Assembly: GCA_021324465.1 (NCBI GenBank)
Contig: JAJPJB010000069.1
Span: 89,585 to 153,584 of the forward strand
DNA length: 64,000 bases
Direction: 5' to 3'
Origin: Hyphomicrobiaceae bacterium
GTDB taxonomy: Bacteria > Pseudomonadota > Alphaproteobacteria > Rhizobiales > Xanthobacteraceae
The position numbers and the translations under genes were made by a program. Positions 1 to 8,356 of the stretch are shown here, one piece after another; the stretch's first letter is position 1, and each line of letters opens with the position of its first letter. Under the pieces are notes generated by a model, which worked only from the letters and a program-made list of their open reading frames with translations, ran no database searches and was not told the origin of the DNA.

Positions 1-1034
1 TTTCCGACGCGACCGAAATTTTCATTTTCATCTCCGGCTATACGGCGGCCTTCGTTTATGGACGCGCCATGCGCGAACGCGGCGTCGTCATTGCGAGCGC
101 GCGCGTATTGCGGCGGGCCTGGCAAATCTATGTGGCGCATATTTTTCTGTTCACCATCTTCATGGCGGAAATTGCCTATGTGGCGGCCACTTTCGATAAC
201 CCGCTCTATGCCGAGGAAATGAACATCCTCGACTTCCTCAAGCAGCCCGACGTCACGATTTTCCAGGCGCTGTTGTTGAAATTCAAACCGGTCAATATGG
301 ACGTCTTGCCGCTCTACATCGTGTTGCTTCTGCTGTTCCCGCCGATGCTGTGGCTGCTGCTGCGCCAGCCGGCGTTTGCGCTCGCCGGCTCGGCATTCGT
401 CTACGTGCTGGCCTGGAATTTCGACTGGAATCTTCCGGCCTTTCCCAATGGGGTGTGGTTCTTCAATCCGTTCGCCTGGCAGCTCTTGTTCGTGTTCGGC
501 GCCTGGTGCGCGCTCGGCGGGGCGCAGCGTCTGACAGGTGTCTTGCGCTCGCCCTATGTGCTCGGGCTGGCGATTGCTTATCTGCTGTTCGCCTTCCTCA
601 TCACCCTCACCTGGTATATCGAGCCGCTGCAGCGCTTCGTGCCGCAATGGCTCAGCGATTGGATGTATCCGATCGACAAGACCAATCTCGACGTGCTGCG
701 CTTCGCGCATTTTCTGGCGCTGGCTGCGGTGACGGTGCGCTTCATCCCGCGCGATTGGCCTGGACTGAAATCACCGTTCTTGCAACCGGCCATTCGTTGC
801 GGCCAGCATTCGCTGGAAATTTTTTGCCTCGGCGTGTTCTTGGCGTTTGCCGGGCAGTTCATAATCAGCGAGTGGTCGGGCGGTCCCCTGGTACAGACGC
901 TTATTAGCTTTACCGGCATTCTAATAATGATTGCGACCGCATATCTGATATCGTGGTACAAACGCATAGAAGGGCGAAGCCCCACATCGCGCGTCAAAGC
1001 GCCGGACGCGGACCTCGCGGGAGGCGGGGCATGA
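1..1034 (+). CDS. opgC: OpgC-family membrane acyltransferase, 5' end cut by window
   Basis: The frame is open from base 3, before the first in-frame ATG at 69, so the gene begins outside the window and about 50 N-terminal residues are missing. The visible protein is strongly hydrophobic with eight or more membrane segments. The opening residues SDATEIFIFISGYTAAFVYG, the FNPFAWQLLFVFGAW segment and the late HSLEIFCLGVFLAF segment are typical of OpgC, the inner-membrane enzyme that adds succinyl groups to osmoregulated periplasmic glucans. The stop overlaps the start of the next gene (ATGA at 1031-1034), so it is translationally coupled to two SGNH hydrolases. The acyl group and acceptor glycan cannot be read from sequence. 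Confidence 0.85.
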   Translation, partial: SDATEIFIFISGYTAAFVYGRAMRERGVVIASARVLRRAWQIYVAHIFLFTIFMAEIAYVAATFDNPLYAEEMNILDFLKQPDVTIFQALLLKFKPVNMDVLPLYIVLLLLFPPMLWLLLRQPAFALAGSAFVYVLAWNFDWNLPAFPNGVWFFNPFAWQLLFVFGAWCALGGAQRLTGVLRSPYVLGLAIAYLLFAFLITLTWYIEPLQRFVPQWLSDWMYPIDKTNLDVLRFAHFLALAAVTVRFIPRDWPGLKSPFLQPAIRCGQHSLEIFCLGVFLAFAGQFIISEWSGGPLVQTLISFTGILIMIATAYLISWYKRIEGRSPTSRVKAPDADLAGGGA

Positions 1035-1816
1035 GATCGTTTGTTACCTGTCCTGCCGCGATTGCGCTGGTCGGCGCCTCGCTGATTGCCGCCTTCGGCA
1101 GTGCAGCACGGGCCGATCCGCCGGCGGCGGAGGAATGCGAGGTGCCGCCGTCATTGATCGAAGCTGACGTCGATCTCTCCCATGTCTTGGCACAGGTCAA
1201 AGACAAGCACCGGCTCGACATCAGCGTTATCGGTACGGGCTCCTCGTCGATATCAGGACCGGACGGCGCGCATTACGCCTATCCGGCGCAGCTTGGCGAT
1301 ATTTTAAAACAGCAGCTGCCCGGGATCGAGGTGAGGGTCACCGCGCATGTGCAGCCGCGAGCGACCACGGCGACCATGGTCTTGGGACTTGCGAGGATTC
1401 TCGCCGACGACAAGCCCGTGCTTGCGATCTGGCAGACCGGCACGACGGATGCGATGAATGGCGTCGAGCCGGAAGATTTTCGCGGAAGCCTCAACGAGGG
1501 CGTCGCCGCCATGCAGGCCGCCAATGCCGAGGTCATTCTCATGAACATGCAATACAGCCCGCGCACCGAATCGATGCTCGATGTTTCGCCCTATGCGGAT
1601 GTGATGCGCTGGGTGGCACAGCAGCACGGCGTGCTGCTGTTTGATCGTTTAGCAATCATGCACTATTGGAACGATGTCGGGACCTTCGACCTCTATACCG
1701 CCACCAAGAAATATGATATGGCCCGACGTGTTCATGAGTGCATTGCCCGGGCTTTGGCGTCACAAATCATAAGCGCTGCTCATCTTGACGCCGTAAGAAT
1801 GCAAACGACGCGTTGA
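1031..1816 (+). CDS. exported SGNH/GDSL-fold protein, probably catalytically impaired
   Basis: The 261-residue product starts at the ATG overlapping the opgC stop; an earlier in-frame start at 953 lies inside opgC. Residues 1-30 form a signal peptide ending near SAARA. The body shows SGNH features: a nucleophile block GTGSSSISG and a WQTGTTDA block equivalent to the G-x-N block. Aligned by eye with the downstream paralogue, the C-terminal catalytic D-x-x-H (DHLH there) is replaced by ATKK, with no Asp or His in place. It may bind rather than cleave acyl-glycans. The next gene's ATG follows the stop directly, so the three genes form one operon. Confidence 0.7.
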   Translation: MRSFVTCPAAIALVGASLIAAFGSAARADPPAAEECEVPPSLIEADVDLSHVLAQVKDKHRLDISVIGTGSSSISGPDGAHYAYPAQLGDILKQQLPGIEVRVTAHVQPRATTATMVLGLARILADDKPVLAIWQTGTTDAMNGVEPEDFRGSLNEGVAAMQAANAEVILMNMQYSPRTESMLDVSPYADVMRWVAQQHGVLLFDRLAIMHYWNDVGTFDLYTATKKYDMARRVHECIARALASQIISAAHLDAVRMQTTR

Positions 1817-2848
1817 ATGTCTCCAAACAAACAAACAAAAAGTGCCTGCTTGAGGCGGGCCGCGGCGGCCGCGGCGCTTGTTGCAATGCACACCGCTGGA
1901 CTGCAGAGCCCGGCGATTGCGCAGGTCCAACCACCTGCGCATTTTGTCGCACCTGAACTGCCGCCCGATGCAGGCCTTGAATTCACATTGGCCGCCGCGC
2001 CGGCCGGGACGCCCACGCCGGTCCGCGCTGTGGTTGGCTCGCCCGCGCGCCCGGCGGCACCTGAAATTGCCAAGCCAAACCCGGTGCCGCCGCCGGCTGT
2101 AGCGGCTGCCGAGCCGGCGGTCGCCTGCAGCGCGCCCGCACAATATACGCATTTCGACCGTCCGCTTTTGCACACGATGCGACGGCTTGCGAGCAGCGCG
2201 CCACTGACCGTCGTTGCCATCGGCTCGTCATCCACCGCGGGCGCCGGCGCCAGTTCAACCGCCGCCAATTATCCAAGCCAGCTCGCCGTCGACTTGCGGG
2301 AGCGATTTCCCGGCCATGACATCATCGTCATCAATCGCGGCGTCAACGGCGAAGAGACCAACCAGATGATGGCGCGGTTTACGGCCGACGTCGGCGCGCA
2401 GCACCCGCAGCTCGTGCTGTGGCAGGTCGGTACCAATTCGGTTTTGCGCGATCGTTCACTGCCGATGCATTCCGCGCTGCTGCATGAAGGCATCGAGGAG
2501 CTCAAAGCGCTCGATGCCGACGTCGTTTTGATGGACTTGCAATACGCCCCTGCCGTGGTTGCCAAGTCGGAGACCGACGACATGGTCGAACAGATCGCGC
2601 TTGCCGCCAAGGTCGAGAATGTCGATTTGTTTCCGCGCTTCGCAATCATGCGCAACTGGTACCAAGCGCAGCACCTCGCATTCGATACATTCGTGGCGCC
2701 CGATCACTTGCACATGAACGACTGGAGTTACGGCTGCGTGGCCAAGCTTCTCGCCAGCGCTATCGCTGAGGCGGCCACGCGTCCGATCACATCGGCGGCG
2801 GTGCATCCGGCGCTGATGTCCGCGCCCGCCAGCGGGCGCGCGCAGTAA
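1817..2848 (+). CDS. exported SGNH/GDSL hydrolase
   Basis: The 343-residue protein has an N-terminal signal peptide (to about residue 36, SPAIAQ), a Pro/Ala-rich linker of about 60 residues, then an SGNH hydrolase domain. The nucleophile block reads VAIGSSSTAGAGAS, the glycine block NRGVNGEE, the third block WQVGTNSVLRD, and the last block APDHLHMND supplies the catalytic Asp and His. The start ATG is directly after the stop of the preceding paralogue. The context with opgC suggests O-acyl transfer or removal on a periplasmic glycan; this is inference. Confidence 0.75.
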   Translation: MSPNKQTKSACLRRAAAAAALVAMHTAGLQSPAIAQVQPPAHFVAPELPPDAGLEFTLAAAPAGTPTPVRAVVGSPARPAAPEIAKPNPVPPPAVAAAEPAVACSAPAQYTHFDRPLLHTMRRLASSAPLTVVAIGSSSTAGAGASSTAANYPSQLAVDLRERFPGHDIIVINRGVNGEETNQMMARFTADVGAQHPQLVLWQVGTNSVLRDRSLPMHSALLHEGIEELKALDADVVLMDLQYAPAVVAKSETDDMVEQIALAAKVENVDLFPRFAIMRNWYQAQHLAFDTFVAPDHLHMNDWSYGCVAKLLASAIAEAATRPITSAAVHPALMSAPASGRAQ

Positions 2849-2867
2849 ATCCTCGTACCGCGACCTG

Positions 2868-4058
2868 TCACGCCGCCTCGAGCGCGGCGAGCACATCTTC
2901 AACGATATCGTCGGGATGTTCGAGCCCGGCCGAAACGCGGACCAAGCCGTCGCTGATGCCGAGCTCGGCACGCTGCGCCGGCGTGAGCCGCTGATGCGTG
3001 GTGGTCGCCGGATGAGTGATCAGGCTCTTGGCATCGCCGAGATTGTTGCTGATGCGGATGAGCTTCAAGGCATCCTGAAATCGAAACGCCGCCGGTTTGC
3101 CGCCCTTGATCTCAAAGGCGAGCAGGGTCGAGCCGCCGCGCATCTGCTTTCGTGCCACCGCGGCCTGCGGATGATCGGGCCGGCCGGGATAGATCAGGCG
3201 CGAGATTTTCGGATGCTCGGCGATCGCCACCGCAAGCGCCGCGGCATTGTCGGCCTGCCGCCGCACTCGTACCGCAAGCGTCTCCAGGCCCTTGAGCAGC
3301 ACCCAGGCATTGAAGGGCGACATCGACGGACCGGTCTGGCGCAATAACACATGGACATGGTCCATGATGAATTTCCGCGAGGCGAGCACAATGCCGCCGA
3401 GACAGCGGCCTTGGCCGTCAATGTGTTTGGTCGCAGAATAGACAACGCAATCGGCGCCAAGCGCAAGCGGCGATTGAAACAGGGGCGTCGCAAAAACATT
3501 GTCGACCACGAGCGTCGCGCCGGCGGCATGGGCGATCCTTGCCACTTCGGCGATGTCGATGACCTCGAGCGCCGGATTGGTCGGGCTTTCGAGAAAGAAC
3601 GTCTTGGTATTCGGCCGGACCGCTTCGCGCCAGGCGTCGAGATTGCAGCCATCGACCAGGGTCGAAGTAACGCCGAAGCGCGGCAGGTAATCCTCGACGA
3701 TGTAGCGGCACGATCCGAACATCGCCTTCGAGGCGACGACATGATCGCCGGCTTTGACCTGGCCGACCAGCGCCAGCGTCACCGCGGCCATGCCGGTCGC
3801 GGTGGCGCGTGCGGCTTCGGCGCCCTCGAAGGCTGCCATCCGCCGCTCGAACATGTCGACGGTCGGATTGGCAAAACGCGAATATTGATAGCCGGGGTCC
3901 TCGCCCTTGAAGCGCGCCTCCGCTTGGGCCGCATTGTCATAGACATAGCCTTGCGTCAGATAAAGCGCCTCGGACGTCTCGCCGAAGGGCGAACGCAGCG
4001 TGCCCGCCTGCACCAGACGGGTCTCGGGACGATAGATTTTTTTTGCGGACGCGGACAT
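2868..4058 (-). CDS. metZ: O-succinylhomoserine sulfhydrylase
   Basis: This 396-residue Cys/Met-metabolism PLP enzyme makes homocysteine from O-succinylhomoserine and sulfide in methionine biosynthesis. The PLP lysine is K211 in SATKHIDGQGR, the cofactor-ring Asp is D186 in LVVDNVF, and the YQYSRFANPT motif sits near residue 57. Length and the GGSTLLAFEIKGG region fit the MetZ branch rather than cystathionine enzymes. A GAGGAGGG ribosome binding site precedes the ATG. A SAM-II riboswitch, a promoter and a terminator hairpin lie in the leader, which supports the assignment. dcd is transcribed divergently. Confidence 0.92.
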   Translation of the reverse strand: MSASAKKIYRPETRLVQAGTLRSPFGETSEALYLTQGYVYDNAAQAEARFKGEDPGYQYSRFANPTVDMFERRMAAFEGAEAARATATGMAAVTLALVGQVKAGDHVVASKAMFGSCRYIVEDYLPRFGVTSTLVDGCNLDAWREAVRPNTKTFFLESPTNPALEVIDIAEVARIAHAAGATLVVDNVFATPLFQSPLALGADCVVYSATKHIDGQGRCLGGIVLASRKFIMDHVHVLLRQTGPSMSPFNAWVLLKGLETLAVRVRRQADNAAALAVAIAEHPKISRLIYPGRPDHPQAAVARKQMRGGSTLLAFEIKGGKPAAFRFQDALKLIRISNNLGDAKSLITHPATTTHQRLTPAQRAELGISDGLVRVSAGLEHPDDIVEDVLAALEAA

Positions 4059-4116
4059 GTGGCCCTCCTCAAGCCAGCCTTCTCAAAACGGCCCCCGGCC
4101 AACGAAAATATTGGCC

Positions 4117-4156
4117 AAAAGAAAACCCGGCCGGGAGGACAATCCTCAAGGCCGGG
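4117..4156 (-). terminator. attenuator-type intrinsic terminator in the metZ leader
   Basis: On the minus strand, CCCGGCC (4156-4150) pairs with GGCCGGG (4132-4126) around an inner GAGGA/TCCTC stem, followed directly by TTTTCTTTT (4125-4117). The upstream arm 4156-4150 can instead pair with GGCCGGGG at 4173-4166, just 3' of the SAM-II core, giving a mutually exclusive antiterminator. The structure was read by eye and no folding energy was computed. Confidence 0.75.
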
Positions 4157-4171
4157 CTCACACGTCCCCGG

Positions 4172-4227
4172 CCTTTTAGCGAATTGTTTTACGTGGCTGC
4201 AAGCCGGCCGGCTCAAATGACCACGGG
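4172..4227 (-). ncRNA. SAM-II (SAM-alpha) riboswitch upstream of metZ
   Basis: Read on the minus strand, the element has the CGTGG stem arm, the CATTTGAGCC loop segment, GGCTTGCAGCCACG closing the first stem, an A-rich segment and the terminal CGCTAAAAGG. These are the conserved SAM-II blocks of alphaproteobacterial methionine genes. It starts 10 nt downstream of the -10 box and ends about 115 nt before the metZ start. The terminal GG (4173-4172) is expected in the ligand-stabilised pseudoknot and also begins the antiterminator arm. Confidence 0.9.
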
Positions 4228-4236
4228 ATAAACGGC

Positions 4237-4265
4237 TGTATACGCCGTGAGCGTCTTTGCGTCAA
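4237..4265 (-). promoter_or_regulatory. sigma70-type promoter of metZ
   Basis: On the minus strand, TTGACG (4265-4260) and TATACA (4242-4237) are separated by exactly 17 bp. The expected transcript start near 4230 falls just before the first base of the SAM-II aptamer, so promoter and riboswitch positions support each other. Confidence 0.75.
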
Positions 4266-4291
4266 ACCGGCCGCCGGGTTAGATCGCTGCC

Positions 4292-5413
4292 GTGACGTTC
4301 GATCTCAAACCCTCAGCGCACGGCATTCTGCCCGACCGCCTGATCGCGGCGCTGGCCGAGGCGGGCGGGATTCGCTCGCGCTATCCTTTTGCGTCCGACC
4401 AGATCCAGCCGGCGAGCCTCGATCTTCGTCTCGGCGCGATCGCCTATCGCGTGCGCGCGAGTTTCTTGCCCGGCCCGGGCACGACGGTCGCCAAGCGCAT
4501 CGCCGAATTGAAGCTGCACCAGTTTTCGCTCGCCGAGGGCGCGGTGCTGGAAACCGGGTGCGTCTATATCGTGCCGCTGATCGAAGAGCTTGCACTGCCG
4601 CCCGACATTGCGGCCGCCACCAATCCAAAAAGCTCGACCGGGCGGCTCGACGTGTTCACGCGTGTCATTGCCGACGAGACGCTCGGCTTCGATCGCATTG
4701 CCGCCGGTTATCACGGTCCGCTTTACGCGGAGATCAGTCCGAAGACCTTTCCTGTTCTGGTGCGCCAAGGCTCGCGGCTGTCGCAATTGCGACTGCGCCG
4801 CGGCGAAGCCGCGCTGGGCCCCGAAGCCTTGCGTGCGCTGCACGGGCGCGAGCAGCTGGTCGACCGGGCCGAAGCAGTGATGGGCGACGGCGTTGCCGTC
4901 AGCATCGATCTGTCCGGGCGGAGCGGTGGCAACGGCAATGGGAGCATCGTCGGCTATCGCGCCAAGCGTCACACAGCTGTCATCGAAGTTGAGCGGCGTG
5001 ACGCTTATGAAATCGCCGATTTCTGGGAGCCGATCGCGGCGCGCGCCGACAAGAGCCTGATTCTTGATCCCGACGAGTTTTACATCCTGGCCTCCAACGA
5101 GGCGGTGCAAGTGCCGCCGGAGTATGCTGCAGAAATGGTGCCGTTCGATCCTCTGGTCGGCGAGTTCCGTGTCCACTATGCCGGCTTTTTCGATCCGGGC
5201 TTCGGCTATGCGGGCGCGGGAGGCTGCGGTTCGCGTGCGGTGCTGGAGGTGCGCTCGCGCGAAGTGCCGTTCATTCTCGAACATGCTCAGATTGTCGGGC
5301 GGCTGGTTTACGAGAAAATGCTGGCGCGGCCCGACCGGCTATATGGGACCGGCATTGGCTCGAACTACCAAGCGCAACGGCTGAAACTGTCCAAACACTT
5401 TCGTGGGGCGTGA
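4292..5413 (+). CDS. dcd: 2'-deoxycytidine 5'-triphosphate deaminase, long form
   Basis: The 373-residue protein matches the long alphaproteobacterial Dcd family (PF06559) rather than the roughly 190-residue classic enzyme. It appears to contain two dUTPase/Dcd-like beta units in tandem. The first holds PASLDLRLG near residue 43, NPKSSTGRLDVFTRVI near 110 and GPLYAEISPKTFPVLVRQGS near 140. The second holds SLILDPDEFYILAS, PFDPLVGEFRVHYAGFFDPG and a C-terminal YGTGIGSNYQ. It would supply dUMP precursor by deaminating dCTP. It is divergent from metZ with the riboswitch leader between them. Confidence 0.82.
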   Translation: MTFDLKPSAHGILPDRLIAALAEAGGIRSRYPFASDQIQPASLDLRLGAIAYRVRASFLPGPGTTVAKRIAELKLHQFSLAEGAVLETGCVYIVPLIEELALPPDIAAATNPKSSTGRLDVFTRVIADETLGFDRIAAGYHGPLYAEISPKTFPVLVRQGSRLSQLRLRRGEAALGPEALRALHGREQLVDRAEAVMGDGVAVSIDLSGRSGGNGNGSIVGYRAKRHTAVIEVERRDAYEIADFWEPIAARADKSLILDPDEFYILASNEAVQVPPEYAAEMVPFDPLVGEFRVHYAGFFDPGFGYAGAGGCGSRAVLEVRSREVPFILEHAQIVGRLVYEKMLARPDRLYGTGIGSNYQAQRLKLSKHFRGA

Positions 5414-5528
5414 TTTAGAAGGCCAGATGTTTTGAAACATGACGGCGTCCCATGAAGATTCCAGTGGCATTTCGCTTCTGGAAACGGTCTTCTGTGCGGG
5501 GGACGGCTGAGGATGACGAGTTCGGCGC

Positions 5529-6071
5529 ATGAAGCGGCTACTGATGGTGGGCCTTGCCGTGCTGGTTTGGGCCGCGGCCGGTGGGCGCTTACCAACCTTT
5601 GCGCAATCCGGTTATGACCGGCCCGGCGGCGACTATGCCAGCGCACCCGTGCCAAGCGGCGATCCATCCGTCTGTGCGACGCGCTGCGAACGCGACAAAA
5701 ATTGCCGCGCGTGGAGCTTTTCCTATCCAGCCGGCGGCAGCCCGGCAATGTGTTACCTCAAGCGCGAGGTGGTCCCGCCGAAAGCGTCGAGCTGCTGCGT
5801 ATCCGGCGTGCGCGGCGCCGGCGTGATCGAGCCGCAGGCCGGCGCGCTCGAATATTCGATCGATCGCTTTGGCGGCGACTACAAGTCATTCGAGACTCCG
5901 CCGGACCCGACGGGCAAAGCCTGTGCCGATGCCTGCCAAGCCGACAACAGATGCCGCGCCTGGACCTATCGCCGACCGGGCTATGGGACGGCCACCGCAC
6001 GCTGCTATCTCAAGGAATCGATCAAGCCGCCGCGCCGGCGGCCATGCTGCATCTCCGGCGTAGTGCGCTGA
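5529..6071 (+). CDS. secreted protein with two PAN/Apple-like modules
   Basis: The 180-residue product has a signal peptide ending near TFAQ (about residue 26) and two similar modules. Each begins with an aromatic-D-R-x-GGDY motif (YDRPGGDY, IDRFGGDY) and contains C-x3-C, NCRAW or RCRAW, MCYLK or RCYLK, and a closing SCC or PCC pair followed by SGV. This matches PAN-like domains, which bind carbohydrate or protein. Paired cysteines imply disulfides in the periplasm. No enzymatic motif is present. lepB converges 3 bp downstream. Confidence 0.7.
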   Translation: MKRLLMVGLAVLVWAAAGGRLPTFAQSGYDRPGGDYASAPVPSGDPSVCATRCERDKNCRAWSFSYPAGGSPAMCYLKREVVPPKASSCCVSGVRGAGVIEPQAGALEYSIDRFGGDYKSFETPPDPTGKACADACQADNRCRAWTYRRPGYGTATARCYLKESIKPPRRRPCCISGVVR

Positions 6072-6074
6072 GCG

Positions 6075-6812
6075 TTAGTTTACCGCGGTGAAGAACCGCG
6101 ACAGCCGCAGCGCCGCCGGCCATTCCCAGATCGGCTGATTCCTGGCCGCCATATCCCACGATCCGACCAGCGCATCGACGCGTCCGACCAGATCCGAGAC
6201 CGGCAGCAGTCCGACGCCGCCCCACTCCAGCGGCACGCGGCTGTCGGCGGAATTGTCGCGGTTGTCGCCCATCACGAACAGGCGATCCGCCGGCACGGTG
6301 ACCTCCGCCATATTGTCGAACTGGCCGATCATCGCGTGCTTGAAGATCGTATGGGCGCGACCGCCGGGCAGCGTCTCGATATAGCGCTCGACCGGCTCGC
6401 GCGAGCCGTCTTCTGCCTCGGTGAGTCCGACACCATCGGCCCTGAGCCCGACCGGCGCGCCGTTGATCCACACATGCCCGTCTTTCACCGCGATGTGATC
6501 GCCAGGAAGGCCAATGACTCGCTTGACCCAGACCTGCGAGCGGTCGCCGGGCCAGCGAAACACCACGACATCGCCGCGGCGCGGCAGCGAGCCTAGAATG
6601 CGCTTCGATTCCGGCAGCGTGACAAAAATCGGCAACGATGCCGAGCTGTAGCCATAGGGATATTTGGTCGCCAGCAGTTCGTCGCCGATTTGCAGCGTGG
6701 GCTCCATCGAGCCGGACGGAACGTAATATGGCTCGGCGATCGCCGTCTTCCCCGCTATCACCAGCACGACAATCACCGCCGTGTCGACGATGGTCTTGAA
6801 CCAGCTCCTCAT
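6075..6812 (-). CDS. lepB: signal peptidase I
   Basis: The 245-residue inner-membrane protease removes signal peptides from exported preproteins. One N-terminal membrane segment (about residues 7-24) is followed by the catalytic serine S35 in VPSGSMEPTL, the general-base lysine K97 in VWVKRVIGLPGD, and the GDNRDNSADSR box. The ATG start places the membrane anchor immediately N-terminal, as in the family. It lies 119 bp downstream of tldD on the same strand. Alphaproteobacterial lepB is more often next to rnc and era, so this could be a second copy. Confidence 0.9.
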   Translation of the reverse strand: MRSWFKTIVDTAVIVVLVIAGKTAIAEPYYVPSGSMEPTLQIGDELLATKYPYGYSSASLPIFVTLPESKRILGSLPRRGDVVVFRWPGDRSQVWVKRVIGLPGDHIAVKDGHVWINGAPVGLRADGVGLTEAEDGSREPVERYIETLPGGRAHTIFKHAMIGQFDNMAEVTVPADRLFVMGDNRDNSADSRVPLEWGGVGLLPVSDLVGRVDALVGSWDMAARNQPIWEWPAALRLSRFFTAVN

Positions 6813-6890
6813 TTTGAAACGTTCTCCTGCGCCGCCCCCGAGCGGTCCGAAGTGAGCGAGCTTTCAGCTGAACACTGCGGATCAAATTTT

Positions 6891-6933
6891 ATGCCCGAGA
6901 CTTCTTGCCCAAAGATTTCATGCCCAAAACTTC
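6891..6933 (-). repeat. three imperfect 14-15 bp tandem repeats at the tldD stop
   Basis: On the plus strand the units are ATGCCCGAGACTTC (6891-6904), TTGCCCAAAGATTTC (6905-6919) and ATGCCCAAAACTTC (6920-6933). The last unit overlaps the tldD stop codon. Unit-length changes of one base argue against a translated repeat. Function is unknown. Confidence 0.6.
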
Positions 6934-8356
6934 ATGCACCCGTGCCGCCGACCGTAATGCGATCGATGCGCAGCGTCGGCTGGCCGACGCCGACCGGCAC
7001 GCCTTGACCGTTCTTGCCGCAGGTGCCGATGCCGTTGTCAAGCTTGAGGTCGTTGCCGACCATCGCCACTCGATGCAAGTCGGTCGGCCCGTTGCCAATC
7101 AGCATGGCGCCTTTGATCGGAGCGCCGACCTTGCCGTTCTCGATGCGATATGCTTCGGTGCATTGGAAGACGTATTTGCCAGAGGTGATATCGACCTGAC
7201 CGCCGCCGAAATAGGTGGCGTAGATGCCGTCTTTCACCGACGCGATGATTTCAGCCGGATCGTACGCGCCGGCGAGCATATAGGTGTTGGTCATGCGCGG
7301 CATCGGCACATGCGCAAAACTTTCGCGCCGGCCGTTGCCGGTCGGCTTCATGTTCATCAGCCGCGCATTCTGGCGGTCCTGCATATAGCCGACGAGAACG
7401 CCGTCCTCGATTAGCACAGTGCGATTCGAGGGCGTGCCCTCATCATCAATCGACAACGAGCCGCGCCGCCGCGCCATCGTGCCGTCGTCGAGGACAGTGA
7501 CGCCCTTGGCGGCCACACGCTGGCCCATGAGCCCGGCGAAAGCTGACGTCTTTTTGCGATTGAAGTCGCCTTCGAGGCCGTGTCCCACTGCTTCATGCAG
7601 CATGACGCCGGGCCAGCCCGGCCCGAGCACGACGTCCAGTTCGCCCGCAGGCGCCGGGACCGCTTCGAGATTGACCAGCGCCTGCCGTATCGCATTGTCT
7701 ACGGCGCCCTGCCAGGCATCGCTGACAATGAAACGCTCATAGCCCTCGCGGCCGCCATAGCCGTCGCTGCCGGTCTCCTGCCGTGCGCCGTCGCCGACCA
7801 CGACCGAGACGCTCAGCCGAACCAGCGGCCGCACGTCGCGATAGGTCTCGCCGTCGGCACGCAAAATTTCGACCGCCTGCCAGGATGCTGCAAGGCTCGC
7901 CGAGACCTGTCGCACGCGCGGATCCTTGGCGCGAGCATAGGCGTCAATGGTCTCCAGCAGCCGGGCCTTGGCGTCGAAGGTTGGACTGCGCAGCGGGCTT
8001 TCCTCGCCGTAGAGCTTCACATTGGTGCGCCCTGGTGGCGCGGCATAGCTGCCGCAATAGCCGCTTTTGACCGCGCGCACCGCATCGGCAGCACGCTCGA
8101 TCGCCGCTTCCGCGACGTCCGAGGCATGCGCGTAGCCGACAGCCTCGTCCTTTACGGCGCGCAGTCCAAAGCCCTGCGAAGTGTCATAAGTCGCCTGTTT
8201 CAGCCGACCATTATCGAAGGCCAGCATTTCGGTCTGGCGGTATTCCAGGAACAATTCACCGTCATCGGCACCGTCGAGCCCGCGCGAGATGATTTTCGCA
8301 AGGCGCGGCCGGTCGAGGCCGGCACGGTCGACAAGGGAGATGGGTGCATTGCTCAT
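6932..8356 (-). CDS. tldD: TldD metalloprotease
   Basis: The 474-residue protein belongs to the TldD/PmbA family; TldD works with TldE/PmbA to degrade unfolded peptides and mature ribosomally made peptides. The zinc motif HEAVGH is at residues 254-259, followed by GLEGDFNRKKTSAF. The N-terminal half holds the family's mixed alpha/beta domain and the C-terminus carries the conserved DNGIGTCGKNGQG region. No PmbA partner is in the window. Its position near an IalB gene and the cox operon matches the order in related Bradyrhizobium-type genomes. Confidence 0.92.
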   Translation of the reverse strand: MSNAPISLVDRAGLDRPRLAKIISRGLDGADDGELFLEYRQTEMLAFDNGRLKQATYDTSQGFGLRAVKDEAVGYAHASDVAEAAIERAADAVRAVKSGYCGSYAAPPGRTNVKLYGEESPLRSPTFDAKARLLETIDAYARAKDPRVRQVSASLAASWQAVEILRADGETYRDVRPLVRLSVSVVVGDGARQETGSDGYGGREGYERFIVSDAWQGAVDNAIRQALVNLEAVPAPAGELDVVLGPGWPGVMLHEAVGHGLEGDFNRKKTSAFAGLMGQRVAAKGVTVLDDGTMARRRGSLSIDDEGTPSNRTVLIEDGVLVGYMQDRQNARLMNMKPTGNGRRESFAHVPMPRMTNTYMLAGAYDPAEIIASVKDGIYATYFGGGQVDITSGKYVFQCTEAYRIENGKVGAPIKGAMLIGNGPTDLHRVAMVGNDLKLDNGIGTCGKNGQGVPVGVGQPTLRIDRITVGGTGA

